DNA from: Aromatoleum toluolicum
GTDB taxonomy: Bacteria; Pseudomonadota; Gammaproteobacteria; Burkholderiales; Rhodocyclaceae
DNA length: 64,000 nucleotides
NCBI RefSeq assembly: GCF_012911005.2
Contig: NZ_WTVS01000006.1
Span: forward strand, 56,462 to 120,461
Direction of reading: 5' to 3'
In this document: piece by piece, positions 8,926 through 18,939 of the stretch
Layout: each line of letters begins with the position of its first letter
How positions within the stretch are numbered: position 1 is the first letter of the stretch
Made by a program: the position numbers and the translations under genes
Notes under the pieces: model-generated
What the model saw: only the letters and a program-made list of their open reading frames with translations
Databases searched by the model: none
Told to the model about the DNA's origin: nothing

Positions 8926-9951
8926 TCAGACGATCGTCCATGTGTCGCCGCCGTGTAGCAGATCCGCGAGCCGCCCGCGCCCCTTCGCTTCGCGCGTAGC
9001 TTCATGCAGATGCGCGTTCAGCTCGTCGCAAGTCGGTTGACGCACTGCGCGGAACACGCCGAGCGGCACAGGCAGCTCCGGGGACTCGAACTGCGACAGG
9101 AAGAATGCGAGCCCGCTGTGCATCGCATGCTCGTCATGGACGACGAGCTCCGCCTCGCTCACCGCGCCGTCGCCGAGCTTGATAACCTCCGGAGCCATGC
9201 CGGCGAGCCTGATACCCTGATCGCGATTTTTCCCGAACACGAGCGGCTTACCGTGCTCGAGCATGAGCCGTGCGTCGTCGCGCGTGGCCTTCTCGGTCAG
9301 CGCATTGTGCGCGCCGTCGTTGAACACGATGCAGTTCTGCAGCACCTCGACGAACGCGGTGCCCTTGTGCACGGCGGCGCGCGCAAGCACCGACGCGAGA
9401 TGCGGCTGATCGCTGTCGACGGTGCGTGCGACGAACGTCGCGCCCGCGCCGAGCGCGAGCGACACTGGGGAGAACGGCCGGTCGATGCTGCCGAGCGGCG
9501 TGCTCTTCGTCCTCTTGCCGAACTCGGACGTCGGCGAGTATTGTCCCTTTGTCAGCCCGTAAATGCGGTTATTGAGAAGAATCACCTTCAGGTCGACGTT
9601 GCGGCGCATCGCGTGAATGAAGTGATTCCCGCCGATCGCGAGCGCGTCCCCGTCACCGGTGACGACCCATACCGACAGCTCGGGCCGGGTGAGCTTCAGG
9701 CCGCTCGCGATCGCTGGTGCGCGGCCGTGGATGCTGTGTATCCCGTAGGTTTCCATGTAGTAGGGGAAGCGGCTCGAGCAACCGATACCGGAGATGAACG
9801 CGAAGTTCTCGCGCGGGATGCCGAGCGTCGGCAGCAGCTTCTGGACCTGCGCGAGGATCGAGTAGTCGCCACAGCCAGGGCACCAGCGCACGTCCTGGTT
9901 CGATTCGAAGTCTTTTTTCGTCAGTGCGACAGGTACGGACAGGTCATTCAT
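8926..9951 (-). CDS. korB: 2-oxoacid:ferredoxin oxidoreductase, beta subunit
   Basis: This 341-residue thiamine diphosphate-binding subunit belongs to a 2-oxoglutarate:ferredoxin oxidoreductase. It carries VRWCPGCGDYSILAQVQK near the N-terminus, SSRFPYYMETYGIHSIHGR, and the ThDP motif GDGDALAIGGNHFIHAMRR ending in LLNNRIYGLTKGQYSPTS. With KorA it oxidises 2-oxoglutarate to succinyl-CoA and CO2 and reduces ferredoxin, which in Thauera and Azoarcus supplies electrons to benzoyl-CoA reductase. The ATG at 9951 follows ACAGGA and sits 40 bases after korA. Placing it directly beside a ferredoxin gene and the ring reductase cluster fits that role. Confidence 0.9.
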   Translation of the reverse strand: MNDLSVPVALTKKDFESNQDVRWCPGCGDYSILAQVQKLLPTLGIPRENFAFISGIGCSSRFPYYMETYGIHSIHGRAPAIASGLKLTRPELSVWVVTGDGDALAIGGNHFIHAMRRNVDLKVILLNNRIYGLTKGQYSPTSEFGKRTKSTPLGSIDRPFSPVSLALGAGATFVARTVDSDQPHLASVLARAAVHKGTAFVEVLQNCIVFNDGAHNALTEKATRDDARLMLEHGKPLVFGKNRDQGIRLAGMAPEVIKLGDGAVSEAELVVHDEHAMHSGLAFFLSQFESPELPVPLGVFRAVRQPTCDELNAHLHEATREAKGRGRLADLLHGGDTWTIV

Positions 9952-9991
9952 GATGTTTTCCTGTAAGGGGAGCATGGGGACGCGGCGCACC

Positions 9992-11899
9992 TCAGCTCAG
10001 TTCGAGGATGCGGTCGTGGACTTCGCTGACCTTGAAGGGCTTGCCCTGCACCTTGGTGAGCGGCACGACGTCGCGCAGGAACTGCTCCCGCAGCAGCTTC
10101 GAGAGTTGCCCCATATTTAGTTCCGGTACCAGGACTGTCTTGTAGCGCGCCAGCACCTCGCCCAAGTCCGGCGGCAGCGGGTGCAAATGGCGCAGATGCA
10201 CGTGCGCGACCGAGCGCCCGTCGGCCTCGGCTATTTCGCGCGCCTGCGCGATCGTGCCGTAGGTGCTGCCCCAGCCAACGACGAGGAGCTCGCCGCTCGC
10301 CGGCCCCTCGACGCGTGTCGGCGGGATATCCTGCGCAGTACGCGCGACTTTCGCTGCGCGCACCGCAACCATGCGTTGGTGATTCATCGGGTCGTGCGAG
10401 ATGTTGCCCGACAGGAAGTCCTTTTCGAGGCCGCCGACGCGATGTTCCATCCCGCGCGTGCCCGGCAGCACCCAGGCACGCGCCAGATTCTCGTCGCGCG
10501 CATACGGCTGGAAACCTTCCGCATCGGTGCGATAGCGCACTTCGAGTTTCGGCAGACGGGCCACATCGGGGATGCGCCACGGCTCGGCCGCATTCGCAAT
10601 GCCGCCATCGGTCAGCAGGATCACCGGCGTCATGTATTTGACGGCGATGCGGAAAGCCTCGAGCGCGCAGTCGAAGCAGTCGGAGGGCGAGCGCGCGGAG
10701 ATGACCGGAATCGGGCACTCGCCGTTGCGCCCGTAGACCGCCTGCAGCAGGTCCGATTGTTCGATCTTCGTCGGCAAACCGGTCGAGGGACCGCCGCGCT
10801 GCACGTTGACGATCACCAACGGTAGCTCGAGCATCACTGCGAGGCCCAACGCCTCGGTCTTCAGCGCCATGCCCGGACCGGAGGTCGTCGTCAGGGCGAG
10901 CGCGCCACCATAGGCCGCACCGATCGTCGAGCAAATGCCGGCGATTTCGTCCTCGGCCTGGAATGTCGTGACGTCGAAATGCTTCAGCGCCGACAGTTCG
11001 TGCAGGATGTCGGTCGCCGGCGTGATCGGGTACGAGCCGAGGAAGAGCCCCACGCCTGAGAGCTCAGATGCGGCGACGAAGCCGAGCGCCGCAGCGTGGT
11101 TGCCAGTGATGCTCCGATAGACGCCGGGCTCGGCGGCCGCTTCGCGCACATGGTAGCTCGCGGCGAAGATCTCGGCGGCGTCCGCATACGCGAAGCCGGC
11201 ACGCAGCGCCTCAACGTTCGCGTCGGCAAATTGGGGGGTCTTCGCGAACTTTTGGTGGATATCGTCGATTTCGTCCTCGATCGACCGGCCATAAAGGCAC
11301 AGCATCAGGCCGAGCGCGAAATAGTTCTTGCAGCGCGCGACCTCCTTCTTCGACAGCCCCGAGTCCCGCAGCGCCGCGGCGGTCAGTGCCGAGATATCGA
11401 TGTGGAATATGCGGTAGCCGTCGAGGCTGCCGTCCTCGAGCGGATTAGAGGTATAGCCGGCCTTTACTAGGCTCGCGTCGGTGAAGGCGCCGACGTTAAC
11501 GATGACGATGCCACCGTGCTTGACGTCGGAAATGTTCGTCCTCAGCGCCGCCGGATTCATTGCGACCAGCGCGTCGGGCGCGTCCCCCGATGTGAACACC
11601 TGGCCCGCACCATACTGAATCTGGTAGCCGGACACGCCGAACACCGTTCCGGTCGGAGCACGAATCTCCGACGGGTAATCGGGATGCGTCGCGAAGCCGT
11701 GGCCGGCTTTCGCGACCGCTCGCGAAAACTCCGAGCCTGTCAGCTGCATGCCGTCACCGGAGTCGCCGACGAAGCGGATCACGACGCTGTCGAGCGTCTC
11801 GACGACACGCTCGCGCAGTCGCTCCGTCCCTGACATGGCGTCGCCGCGCACCGCCTTATTTTCCCGCTCATTTACGAATACATGCTCCAGCTCGGACAT
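9992..11899 (-). CDS. korA: 2-oxoacid:ferredoxin oxidoreductase, fused gamma-alpha subunit
   Basis: This 635-residue protein fuses the gamma domain (residues 35-230 or so, with VIRFVGDSGDGMQLTGSEF and YQIQYGAGQVFTSGDAPDALV) to the alpha domain (from about 255, with GSYPITPATDILHELS, FQAEDEIAGICSTIGAAYGGA, TTTSGPGMALKTEALGLA and NVQRGGPSTGLPTKIEQSDL). This is the KorA layout of 2-oxoglutarate:ferredoxin oxidoreductase. The ATG at 11899 is preceded by GGAGGAAT. It lies between the ferredoxin gene and korB, and together they form the likely source of low-potential electrons for the reductase MbdONQP. Confidence 0.9.
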   Translation of the reverse strand: MSELEHVFVNERENKAVRGDAMSGTERLRERVVETLDSVVIRFVGDSGDGMQLTGSEFSRAVAKAGHGFATHPDYPSEIRAPTGTVFGVSGYQIQYGAGQVFTSGDAPDALVAMNPAALRTNISDVKHGGIVIVNVGAFTDASLVKAGYTSNPLEDGSLDGYRIFHIDISALTAAALRDSGLSKKEVARCKNYFALGLMLCLYGRSIEDEIDDIHQKFAKTPQFADANVEALRAGFAYADAAEIFAASYHVREAAAEPGVYRSITGNHAAALGFVAASELSGVGLFLGSYPITPATDILHELSALKHFDVTTFQAEDEIAGICSTIGAAYGGALALTTTSGPGMALKTEALGLAVMLELPLVIVNVQRGGPSTGLPTKIEQSDLLQAVYGRNGECPIPVISARSPSDCFDCALEAFRIAVKYMTPVILLTDGGIANAAEPWRIPDVARLPKLEVRYRTDAEGFQPYARDENLARAWVLPGTRGMEHRVGGLEKDFLSGNISHDPMNHQRMVAVRAAKVARTAQDIPPTRVEGPASGELLVVGWGSTYGTIAQAREIAEADGRSVAHVHLRHLHPLPPDLGEVLARYKTVLVPELNMGQLSKLLREQFLRDVVPLTKVQGKPFKVSEVHDRILELS

Positions 11900-12101
11900 A
11901 CATTCCTCCTCGGTCGAAGCGACGACCTGTGTCACCGCGCACTCGCGGCGTCCCTTCCGCCATTTTGATTGCCTATCAGCTGCTTGAAGCGTACCTGCCT
12001 TGATCTTCGTTCAACCTACTGACTTAGCGAACCCCTCTCTTGCCTCGAGCACCAAAAACCGCCCGTGAAGTACGGAACTTGGCGAATGTCGATCCCACTG
12101 C

Positions 12102-12744
<643 letters not shown>

Positions 12745-12974
12745 GCTCGTAATGCGGACGTAATTATATCAACCGCACAATCAGCATCGATGCTGCGAAA
12801 TACATTAAATTAACACCCTGTTAAAGCCGATTACATCAATGAATGAATGAGTAAGTCGACTCTTGTCGAACCGAAATAGATCCTCTGATTCGATGCAGTC
12901 ACCTGACATATTTACGGGATAACATCACGCCCAATTTCCGTGCTGCGCGGGTCGTCATCTTCGCTCAACACGTG
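12745..12974. other. AT-rich intergenic segment with inverted repeat
   Basis: No gene is seen between the IS remnant and the end of mbdW. The segment is more AT-rich than its surroundings and contains a perfect 6-bp inverted repeat TTAACA-CCC-TGTTAA at 12810-12824. There is no T-run, so it is not an obvious terminator. It could be an operator or part of a promoter for the ferredoxin-korAB genes, but nothing else supports this. Confidence 0.35.
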
Positions 12975-13745
12975 TTAGCGATTTTTCCAACGCGGAGGCC
13001 GCTTTTCCTGAAACGCGAGCAAACCTTCAAGCGCATCAACGCTATTGATGAGGTCTTGCCCACATATCTTTTCGAGTTCGTCGAGGCGTTCCATCACACG
13101 GCGTGTCATAGCCCCGCGCGCCGCCTTGACGGCGAAGCGAAGTGCGTTGGTGCTGAGCCCGGCCAGATGTTCATCAAAATAGGCGACCGCGGCAGCCACT
13201 GGGTCTTCTGCCACGCAGTTGACGAGCCCGAGCCGCATCGCCTCTGGCGCTGAAACGCTGCGCCCGGAGAACAGCAAATCGTCGGCAGCGCCCTGGCCGA
13301 TGCGCTCGGGGAGAAGACAACTGGCGGCAGGTGCAAAGAAACCCAACTTGATTTCAGGCTGACCGAATATTGCATCCTCTGCCGCGAAGATCAGACTGCC
13401 CGCAAGGGCGACCTCCATTCCCCCACCCAGACACTGGCCGCGCACCGCGACCAGTATCGGGCGCGGGAAATCGAGCATTCGCTTGATTAGGCCGTGAAGT
13501 ACAGCGAGCATTCCTGTCATCTGATCGGGGAAATGCTCCTCGATGCTCGCGCCGAAGCTGAAGTGCGGCCCAGCATGCTCGAGCAGCACCGCCGACAGAT
13601 TGCGGTCCTCGGCATGCGCGTCGAGCGCCTGACTGAGCGCTGCGATCATTTGAGCATCGACAATATTAGCTTTAGGACGGTTGAGCCGAAGCCGCAGCAG
13701 CTTCGCGCCGCGGTCGAGCCGGACTTCAAGCGGTGTGTCGGTCAT
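12975..13745 (-). CDS. mbdW: Cyclohexa-1,5-diene-1-carbonyl-CoA hydratase-like (methyl-dienoyl-CoA hydratase)
   Basis: This 256-residue crotonase-fold protein resembles dienoyl-CoA hydratases (Dch/BzdW/BadK branch), which add water to the ring-reduced dienoyl-CoA. Visible blocks are LNRPKANIVDAQMIAALSQAL, FSFGASIEEHFPDQM, RGQCLGGGMEVALAGSLIFAAEDA and FGQPEIKLGFFAPAAS. The last two hold the glutamates expected at the active site (GGGME, QPEIKLG). It follows mbdY after 13 bases. In this cluster the natural substrate is probably the methyl-dienoyl-CoA formed from 3-methylbenzoyl-CoA. The symbol follows the bzd/mbd naming as I recall it and the letter could be exchanged with mbdY. Confidence 0.75.
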   Translation of the reverse strand: MTDTPLEVRLDRGAKLLRLRLNRPKANIVDAQMIAALSQALDAHAEDRNLSAVLLEHAGPHFSFGASIEEHFPDQMTGMLAVLHGLIKRMLDFPRPILVAVRGQCLGGGMEVALAGSLIFAAEDAIFGQPEIKLGFFAPAASCLLPERIGQGAADDLLFSGRSVSAPEAMRLGLVNCVAEDPVAAAVAYFDEHLAGLSTNALRFAVKAARGAMTRRVMERLDELEKICGQDLINSVDALEGLLAFQEKRPPRWKNR

Positions 13746-13758
13746 CTCTGGGGTCTCC

Positions 13759-14895
13759 TCAGTTTCTAGTGTGGGGCATCAAGTTGTCGATCAGATCAGG
13801 CGTCCAGGGGGCGCCCTTGGCAAGGGCCTGCCGCAGAGCCACGAAATCGATTTCGCGCCCTGCTTCCTTGCTACCTTCGGCAAAAGCGCGAAAACCGGCG
13901 CAGGCTTCGGTCATCATGTTCAAAGCGAGCCAGGCGCGGTTGTCTTCCTTGTTGCGGTTCCAGGCCTCGATCTTGGGTTTGCGCAGGGCTTCGAGGCTCT
14001 TGGTCAGGCTATCCGGGAACATGGTCACGAACTTGGCGCACAGTTCTTCGACCTTGGCATCGAGCAGGCTCAGGTCAACCTCGCCGAGAGCGAGAAGCGC
14101 CTTTCCCTGCAGGAGCGCCTCGCCAGTCTTCGGCTCGCCCAGTACCAATTCTCCGAACTCGTCGACGCAACGGTCGGTGACCACCAACGGATTGGGTACG
14201 AAATTGCCGTCCACCTTGAGGGCCGGCACCACGGCAGTGATCATGCCGAGGCGGCGCGCCTTGTGGGCCGAGAGGGACTCGCATAGCGTGCCTACCGCGA
14301 GTGCGGCTTCCGCACCGATCATCACCGGCAGGAAGTCCGTCGCCCCGCCGATCATCGCTCCCCCGTGCTTCGGACCGGCGAGTCCGAACAAGGCCAAGTC
14401 CTGGGCGATGGTGAAGTCGCAGGCCAATCCCAGTTCCTGAGCGCCGCCGGTGCGCATGCCGTTCACCCGGCAAATCACAGGTTTCTCGCACACCATGACC
14501 GCCGACACCGTATCATTGAACAGGCGCATGAATTGGCGGAATTCCTGCGGGTTGCGGGCGTAGTAGCGGGCAAAATCCGTCGCGTTGCCGCCGGTGCAGA
14601 ACGCTTTGCTGCCCGCGCCTGTCAGGACGACGCTGACGACATCCCGAGCGTTGCTGGCTGTCTTCAACGCCCACTGGATGCCCTTGAGCATGTCGACGCT
14701 GTAGGAGTTGAACTGCGCCTGATTGTCGATGGTGATCCAGGCGTGGTAGATACCCTGGGCCAGGTCGCCGCGCGGCGTTCTCGCCGGGCGTTTTTCATAG
14801 GCGACGCCCGGCACTACGACGTCGGGAGCCACCCCGTGATCGGTCAACTGCCTGGGTGCCCTGTGGCGCGCAATCTGGTCAGTAACGCTTCTCAT
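13759..14895 (-). CDS. mbdY: 6-oxocyclohex-1-ene-1-carbonyl-CoA hydrolase (ring-opening, Oah type)
   Basis: This 378-residue crotonase-superfamily enzyme is longer than ordinary hydratases and matches the Oah/BzdY family, which hydrates and hydrolytically opens the alicyclic ring to a 3-hydroxypimelyl-CoA. Landmarks are YHAWITIDNQAQFNSYSVDM near the N-terminus, GSKAFCTGGNATDFARYYA, NGMRTGGAQELGLACDFTI, LAGPKHGGAMIGGATDFLP and the C-terminal extension ending DLIDNLMPHTRN. It lies between mbdX and mbdW in one minus-strand run. The expected product in this cluster is a methyl-3-hydroxypimelyl-CoA, which is inference from context. Confidence 0.85.
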   Translation of the reverse strand: MRSVTDQIARHRAPRQLTDHGVAPDVVVPGVAYEKRPARTPRGDLAQGIYHAWITIDNQAQFNSYSVDMLKGIQWALKTASNARDVVSVVLTGAGSKAFCTGGNATDFARYYARNPQEFRQFMRLFNDTVSAVMVCEKPVICRVNGMRTGGAQELGLACDFTIAQDLALFGLAGPKHGGAMIGGATDFLPVMIGAEAALAVGTLCESLSAHKARRLGMITAVVPALKVDGNFVPNPLVVTDRCVDEFGELVLGEPKTGEALLQGKALLALGEVDLSLLDAKVEELCAKFVTMFPDSLTKSLEALRKPKIEAWNRNKEDNRAWLALNMMTEACAGFRAFAEGSKEAGREIDFVALRQALAKGAPWTPDLIDNLMPHTRN

Positions 14896-14919
14896 GGTCG
14901 ATTCTCGAATAGCATTCGT

Positions 14920-15987
14920 CTAGGGAACCAGCACTGCGCGGCGCACCAAGCGGCGGTCGTGTGCCGCCTGGAAGACCTCGTTGATCAGGTCCAGGGGCAA
15001 CTCCTCCACGAACGGCGCGATCTTCACCTTGTCCTCCAGCACAAGGTCGAGGGCAGGGGCGTAGTTCTTGAGCAGGCATCCCCAGTTGCCGAGCGCGCGG
15101 GCATGCAGTGCCATGAAATTGGAAAGCCGCACTTCGACCTTGTCCAGGGTGAAGCCAACCACGCAGAGGGTGCCGCCGCGCACCAGCAGGCTGAAGGCGC
15201 TTTCCTGGCCGGCGCGCGTGCCCGAGCACTCGAAGATGGTCCATTCGATGGGGCGCAATCCGCGCTCCCGCGCAAACGCCGCGATGCGCTTCTTCTGTTC
15301 GCGGCTGTCGACTTCCCGGGCGTTCAGGGTTAGGGCGGCACCGTAATCGGCAATCATTTTCAGCTTGGCCGGATCGACATCGATCGCGACGACTGTCGCA
15401 CCCATCGCGCGGGCAATCTGTACGCAATAACCCCCTACCCCACCGACGCCGTTGACGATAGCTATGTCGCCCGGCCCCAAGCCAGATTGCAGCACTGCCT
15501 GGTACGGCGTCGTCACAGCATCCGCGACCACGGCCACCGATGCCAGCGACAGCCCGACATCGCGCAGTCGCGACTCGTCGACCGGCACGAGACCTCGAGC
15601 TGGCACCCGGATATGCGTGGCGAAGCCTCCATCGATATCGTTGCCAGGCATCCTTTCGTTGCTACAGAGAGTGCCCTTGCCACGTTTGCAGGGATCGCAC
15701 TCGCCGCATTGGAACATCGCCGGCACGATGACCGCGCGACGCATCCACTCGTCGGCGCCCTTACCGGCCGCCACCACATGGCCGCTGATTTCATGGCCAA
15801 GCGTCAATGGCAGCGGATGATTTGTGCGTACCCCATCGTAGTAGAAACCGAGATCGGTGTGACAGACGCCGCAGCCCGCCACTTCGATAACGACCTCGCC
15901 CGGTCCAGGAGCGCCCGGGTCGAACAATTCCCGTTCCATAGGCTGGCCGACCGCCTTCATCACCCAGCGATATGCTTGAATCGCCAT
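14920..15987 (-). CDS. mbdX: 6-hydroxycyclohex-1-ene-1-carbonyl-CoA dehydrogenase (Had type)
   Basis: This 355-residue zinc-dependent medium-chain alcohol dehydrogenase oxidises the cyclic hydroxyacyl-CoA to the ketone before ring opening. Features are [16 protein letters not shown] and GHEISGHVV (catalytic zinc), [15 protein letters not shown] (structural zinc with four Cys), and the NAD-binding [16 protein letters not shown]. The ATG at 15987 follows GGAGGT, and the short upstream extension is unlikely. The Had/Oah/Dch trio in consecutive genes is characteristic of the central benzoyl-CoA pathway of Thauera and Azoarcus. Confidence 0.88.
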   Translation of the reverse strand: MAIQAYRWVMKAVGQPMERELFDPGAPGPGEVVIEVAGCGVCHTDLGFYYDGVRTNHPLPLTLGHEISGHVVAAGKGADEWMRRAVIVPAMFQCGECDPCKRGKGTLCSNERMPGNDIDGGFATHIRVPARGLVPVDESRLRDVGLSLASVAVVADAVTTPYQAVLQSGLGPGDIAIVNGVGGVGGYCVQIARAMGATVVAIDVDPAKLKMIADYGAALTLNAREVDSREQKKRIAAFARERGLRPIEWTIFECSGTRAGQESAFSLLVRGGTLCVVGFTLDKVEVRLSNFMALHARALGNWGCLLKNYAPALDLVLEDKVKIAPFVEELPLDLINEVFQAAHDRRLVRRAVLVP

Positions 15988-16072
15988 GAAAGACCTCCAC
16001 AAATACTAGTTGGCTAGGATGTTGAATATCCCAAAAAAACACAGCCCGCTTCCCCTCACGGGCGCGCCGCGA

Positions 16073-16936
16073 TTACTTTGCTTTGTCGTCCCCGTAGATG
16101 TAGAAACCCTTCCCGGACTTCTTCCCCCACTCGCCACGCTCGTACATCTCCTTCAGAAGGCGGTTAGGTTTGGCCGATTCGACGCTGGTCTCTTCGTATT
16201 CATCCATACGTGCCAGATACGACACGTCGATTCCGGTCGTATCGAGCAGGCGCAGGGGCCCCATCGGGTGCCCAAGCCCCTTGGTCACGGCAAGATCGAT
16301 GTCCTCGGCCGAGGCGTAACCCTCCTCGTAGAGGCTGACCGCCTCACGCGTCAGCGCCCGGAAGATGCGGTTGACGATGAACCCCGGGATTTCCTTGCGC
16401 AGCACCACCGGGGTCTTTCCGATGCTGCGGCAAAACGCTAGCACCTCTTCAATGATCTCTGCCGGCACAGCGGGATGCACTACGACCTCCACTAGTTCCA
16501 TCACGAGTGCCGGGTTGAAGAAATGTATGTTAAGCACTCGCTGCGGTCGCGCGGTGACTCCTGCCAAGCGTGAGCCCCGGATATTCGAGCTGTTGGTGCC
16601 GAAAATCGTCTGCGGCGGACAAAGTCGATCGAGTGTGCGGAACAGTTCAGCCTTCGGTTCGAATTTTTCGACGATGGCTTCGATTATCAGATCAGCATCG
16701 GCGGCAGCGGCCAAGTCCGGCGCCAAATCGAGATTGCCGAGCGCCGTAGCCCTCTGCTCGCTGCTGATGCGCCCCTTGGCGACGCGCTTGTCCAAATGCT
16801 CTCGAACGAAGTCCGCCGCCTGCTCCAGACTTTCCTTGCGGCTGTCGTTGAGTACCGTTTTCAGGCCGCTGAGTGCGCACTGCAGCGCTATCTGCCGCCC
16901 CATGGCCCCTGCCCCGATGACCGCGATCTTTTCCAT
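16073..16936 (-). CDS. 3-hydroxyacyl-CoA dehydrogenase
   Basis: This 287-residue NAD-dependent 3-hydroxyacyl-CoA dehydrogenase is full length for the hydroxybutyryl-CoA dehydrogenase family. The N-terminal Rossmann motif is IAVIGAGAMGRQIA. The active-site histidine lies in VLNIHFFNPALVMELVEV, and the NAD/substrate helix has GFIVNRIFRALTREAVSLYEEG. The C-terminus has GHPMGPLRLLDTTGIDVSYLARM and WGKKSGKGFYIY. It would oxidise the (methyl)3-hydroxypimelyl-CoA or later hydroxyacyl-CoAs after ring opening. A decayed copy of the same family lies at 7185-7585. The crotonase gene upstream ends 12 bases before it. Confidence 0.9.
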   Translation of the reverse strand: MEKIAVIGAGAMGRQIALQCALSGLKTVLNDSRKESLEQAADFVREHLDKRVAKGRISSEQRATALGNLDLAPDLAAAADADLIIEAIVEKFEPKAELFRTLDRLCPPQTIFGTNSSNIRGSRLAGVTARPQRVLNIHFFNPALVMELVEVVVHPAVPAEIIEEVLAFCRSIGKTPVVLRKEIPGFIVNRIFRALTREAVSLYEEGYASAEDIDLAVTKGLGHPMGPLRLLDTTGIDVSYLARMDEYEETSVESAKPNRLLKEMYERGEWGKKSGKGFYIYGDDKAK

Positions 16937-16948
16937 GACCTTATTCTC

Positions 16949-17719
16949 TCAAGAGTGCGCCGGCTTGCGCCCGGCAAATTGGGAGACGCCTTCCTTGCGT
17001 TCCTTCGCTGCGTAGCAACCATTGGATATGTCGATATCGAACGACTCGGAATGCTCCATATCGAGCGCATGATCCATGCAGCGCTTGGCACCCCGGACGG
17101 CCACTTGGACGTTGCCCCGGATGCATTGCGCCATTTCCAGCGCCTGCGGCATCAGTTCCTCGCCGGAGACGATACGGTTAATCACCCCCATTCGCTCCGC
17201 CGCGACCGCGTCGAAGGTGGATGCGGTCAGAATCAGTTCCTTAGCTCGCGCAGCGCCGATCAACTTCGGCAGCTTGCGGCACCCCCCCGCCGCTGGGATC
17301 AAACCCCATTTCACCTCAGGCAAACCGAAGGTCGAGCGCGGCGTGGCGAATATCAGGTCGCAGGCCAGTGCGATTTCGAAACCCCCGGCCAAGCAATGGC
17401 CATCGACCACGGCGATGGACGGTTTGCGCTTGGCCTCAAACTCGCTGTACATCGGGAACATCTCTTCGAGGCGCAAGACGGCGGCTTCCTCGTCGCTCAG
17501 GGTCTGGCGCTCCTTGAGGTCGATGCCGACACAAAAAGCCTTGCCGCCCGAGCCAGCGACGATGATCACATCGACAGCCTCGTCGCTCTCCACGTCCCGA
17601 ATCGCATCGCGCAGCTTGCGCACCATCGCGCGATTGATGGCGTTCATGGCCTCAGGGCGATTGAGCGTCACGATCGCGATTCCGTCGCTTCGCTTTTTCA
17701 GCACGATTTCGTTTGCCAT
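16949..17719 (-). CDS. Enoyl-CoA hydratase
   Basis: This 256-residue crotonase has both glutamates of a true hydratase: one in CLAGGFEIALACDLI and one in FGLPEVKWGLIPAAGG. The N-terminal block LNRPEAMNAINRAMV and the oxyanion-hole block AFCVGIDLKERQ are also clear. It should hydrate a 2-enoyl-CoA of the open-chain (methyl)pimelyl-CoA stage. It is flanked by thiolase (10 bases upstream) and hydroxyacyl-CoA dehydrogenase (12 bases downstream), which together make a complete beta-oxidation round apart from the dehydrogenase. Confidence 0.88.
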   Translation of the reverse strand: MANEIVLKKRSDGIAIVTLNRPEAMNAINRAMVRKLRDAIRDVESDEAVDVIIVAGSGGKAFCVGIDLKERQTLSDEEAAVLRLEEMFPMYSEFEAKRKPSIAVVDGHCLAGGFEIALACDLIFATPRSTFGLPEVKWGLIPAAGGCRKLPKLIGAARAKELILTASTFDAVAAERMGVINRIVSGEELMPQALEMAQCIRGNVQVAVRGAKRCMDHALDMEHSESFDIDISNGCYAAKERKEGVSQFAGRKPAHS

Positions 17720-17729
17720 GGCCGTCCCA

Positions 17730-18926
17730 TCAAGATTCGCGGCGGATCACGATGGCTGTGGTGACCCCGCCGCCACCGCAGATCGACGCTACGCCCAATT
17801 CGCCGTTCTCGCGCTGCAATATGTTGCCGAGCGTCATTAACAGCCGTGCACCGGACATACCTGTCGGGTGGCTGAGTGCAATCGCCCCCCCGTACACGTT
17901 AACCTTGGCTCGGTCCCAGCGGAGCACGCGCTCGTTCGCGAGCATCTGCGCAGCGAATGCCTCGTTGACCTCAATGAAGTCAATGTCGCTCAGCGTCATG
18001 CCTGCCTTCTTCAACACCATGGGAATCGCAAGACCGGGCCCATCGCCCATGTGAGCAGGCTCTACTGCAGTCTGCGCCGACGCCACCAGGGAAAACATGG
18101 GCGGGCGTCCCAGGAATTTGGCCATAGCGCGCGTGGTCAGCACGATTGCGCAAGCGCCATCGCCCATGCTGCAGGCGTTGCCTGCCGTCACGCTGCCATC
18201 TTTCTTGAAGACCGGTTTGAGCTTCGCCAAGCTCTCCAAGCTGGTGTCTGGCCGAATCGCCTCGTCAAGGAAAAGCGTCATTTCGTCCTGGCTTCGTGTC
18301 GCCGGCAACGTCACAGGAACGATCTCGCTCGCGGTGAGCCCGCCGCGCCGCGCCTTGGCCGCTCCATCGTGCGAGGCGAGCGCAAACTCGTCCATTTCCT
18401 CGCGGGTGATGCCGTACTTGGCCACAAGATTCTCCGCCGTCATGCCCATGCCAAAGCCGCACAAGGGATCGAGCGTATCCGCCCAACCGTCAAGCAGGGT
18501 CTTGTCACCGAGCTTGAACCCTTCCCAGCGGACGTTCTTCAGCAAGTACGGCATGGTGCTCATCGATTCCATGCCCCCGGCGACAATGAATCGAGCATTA
18601 CCGCTGCCAAGCTCCTGGGCGGCGAGCATCACGGATTTCATGCCTGAGGGGCAGGCCATATTGACTGTGAAGGAAGGCGCTTCAACCGGGATGCCGCCCT
18701 TCACCGCCGCGGTGCGCGCAGGATTGGGACCATTTCCGGCCTGCCGGCAGTTGGCAAAGATCAACTGGTCAATCTGATCGGAGGGCAGTGCGGCACGCTC
18801 GAGAGCCGCCCGAATAGCGATCGCACCCAGTTCCCATACAGGAACTTCGCGCAAGCTGCCGCCAAAACTGCCAAGCGGCGTGCGAGCGGCGCTGATTGCA
18901 ACAATATCGTTTTCGCTGGTCGTCAT
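17730..18926 (-). CDS. Acetyl-CoA acetyltransferase-type thiolase
   Basis: This 398-residue thiolase cleaves a 3-ketoacyl-CoA with CoA. The nucleophilic cysteine is in VNMACPSGMKS, a conserved acid/base region is EVNEAFAAQM, the catalytic histidine is in GGAIALSHPTGMSGAR (Ser replaces the usual Gly before His-Pro), and the second cysteine is in ASICGGGGV. The ATG at 18926 starts 14 bases after the amidohydrolase-like gene stop; a longer frame starting inside that gene is less likely. Operon position suggests that it closes the beta-oxidation round after ring opening. Confidence 0.88.
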   Translation of the reverse strand: MTTSENDIVAISAARTPLGSFGGSLREVPVWELGAIAIRAALERAALPSDQIDQLIFANCRQAGNGPNPARTAAVKGGIPVEAPSFTVNMACPSGMKSVMLAAQELGSGNARFIVAGGMESMSTMPYLLKNVRWEGFKLGDKTLLDGWADTLDPLCGFGMGMTAENLVAKYGITREEMDEFALASHDGAAKARRGGLTASEIVPVTLPATRSQDEMTLFLDEAIRPDTSLESLAKLKPVFKKDGSVTAGNACSMGDGACAIVLTTRAMAKFLGRPPMFSLVASAQTAVEPAHMGDGPGLAIPMVLKKAGMTLSDIDFIEVNEAFAAQMLANERVLRWDRAKVNVYGGAIALSHPTGMSGARLLMTLGNILQRENGELGVASICGGGGVTTAIVIRRES

Positions 18927-18939
18927 TTCCGGTTTCCGG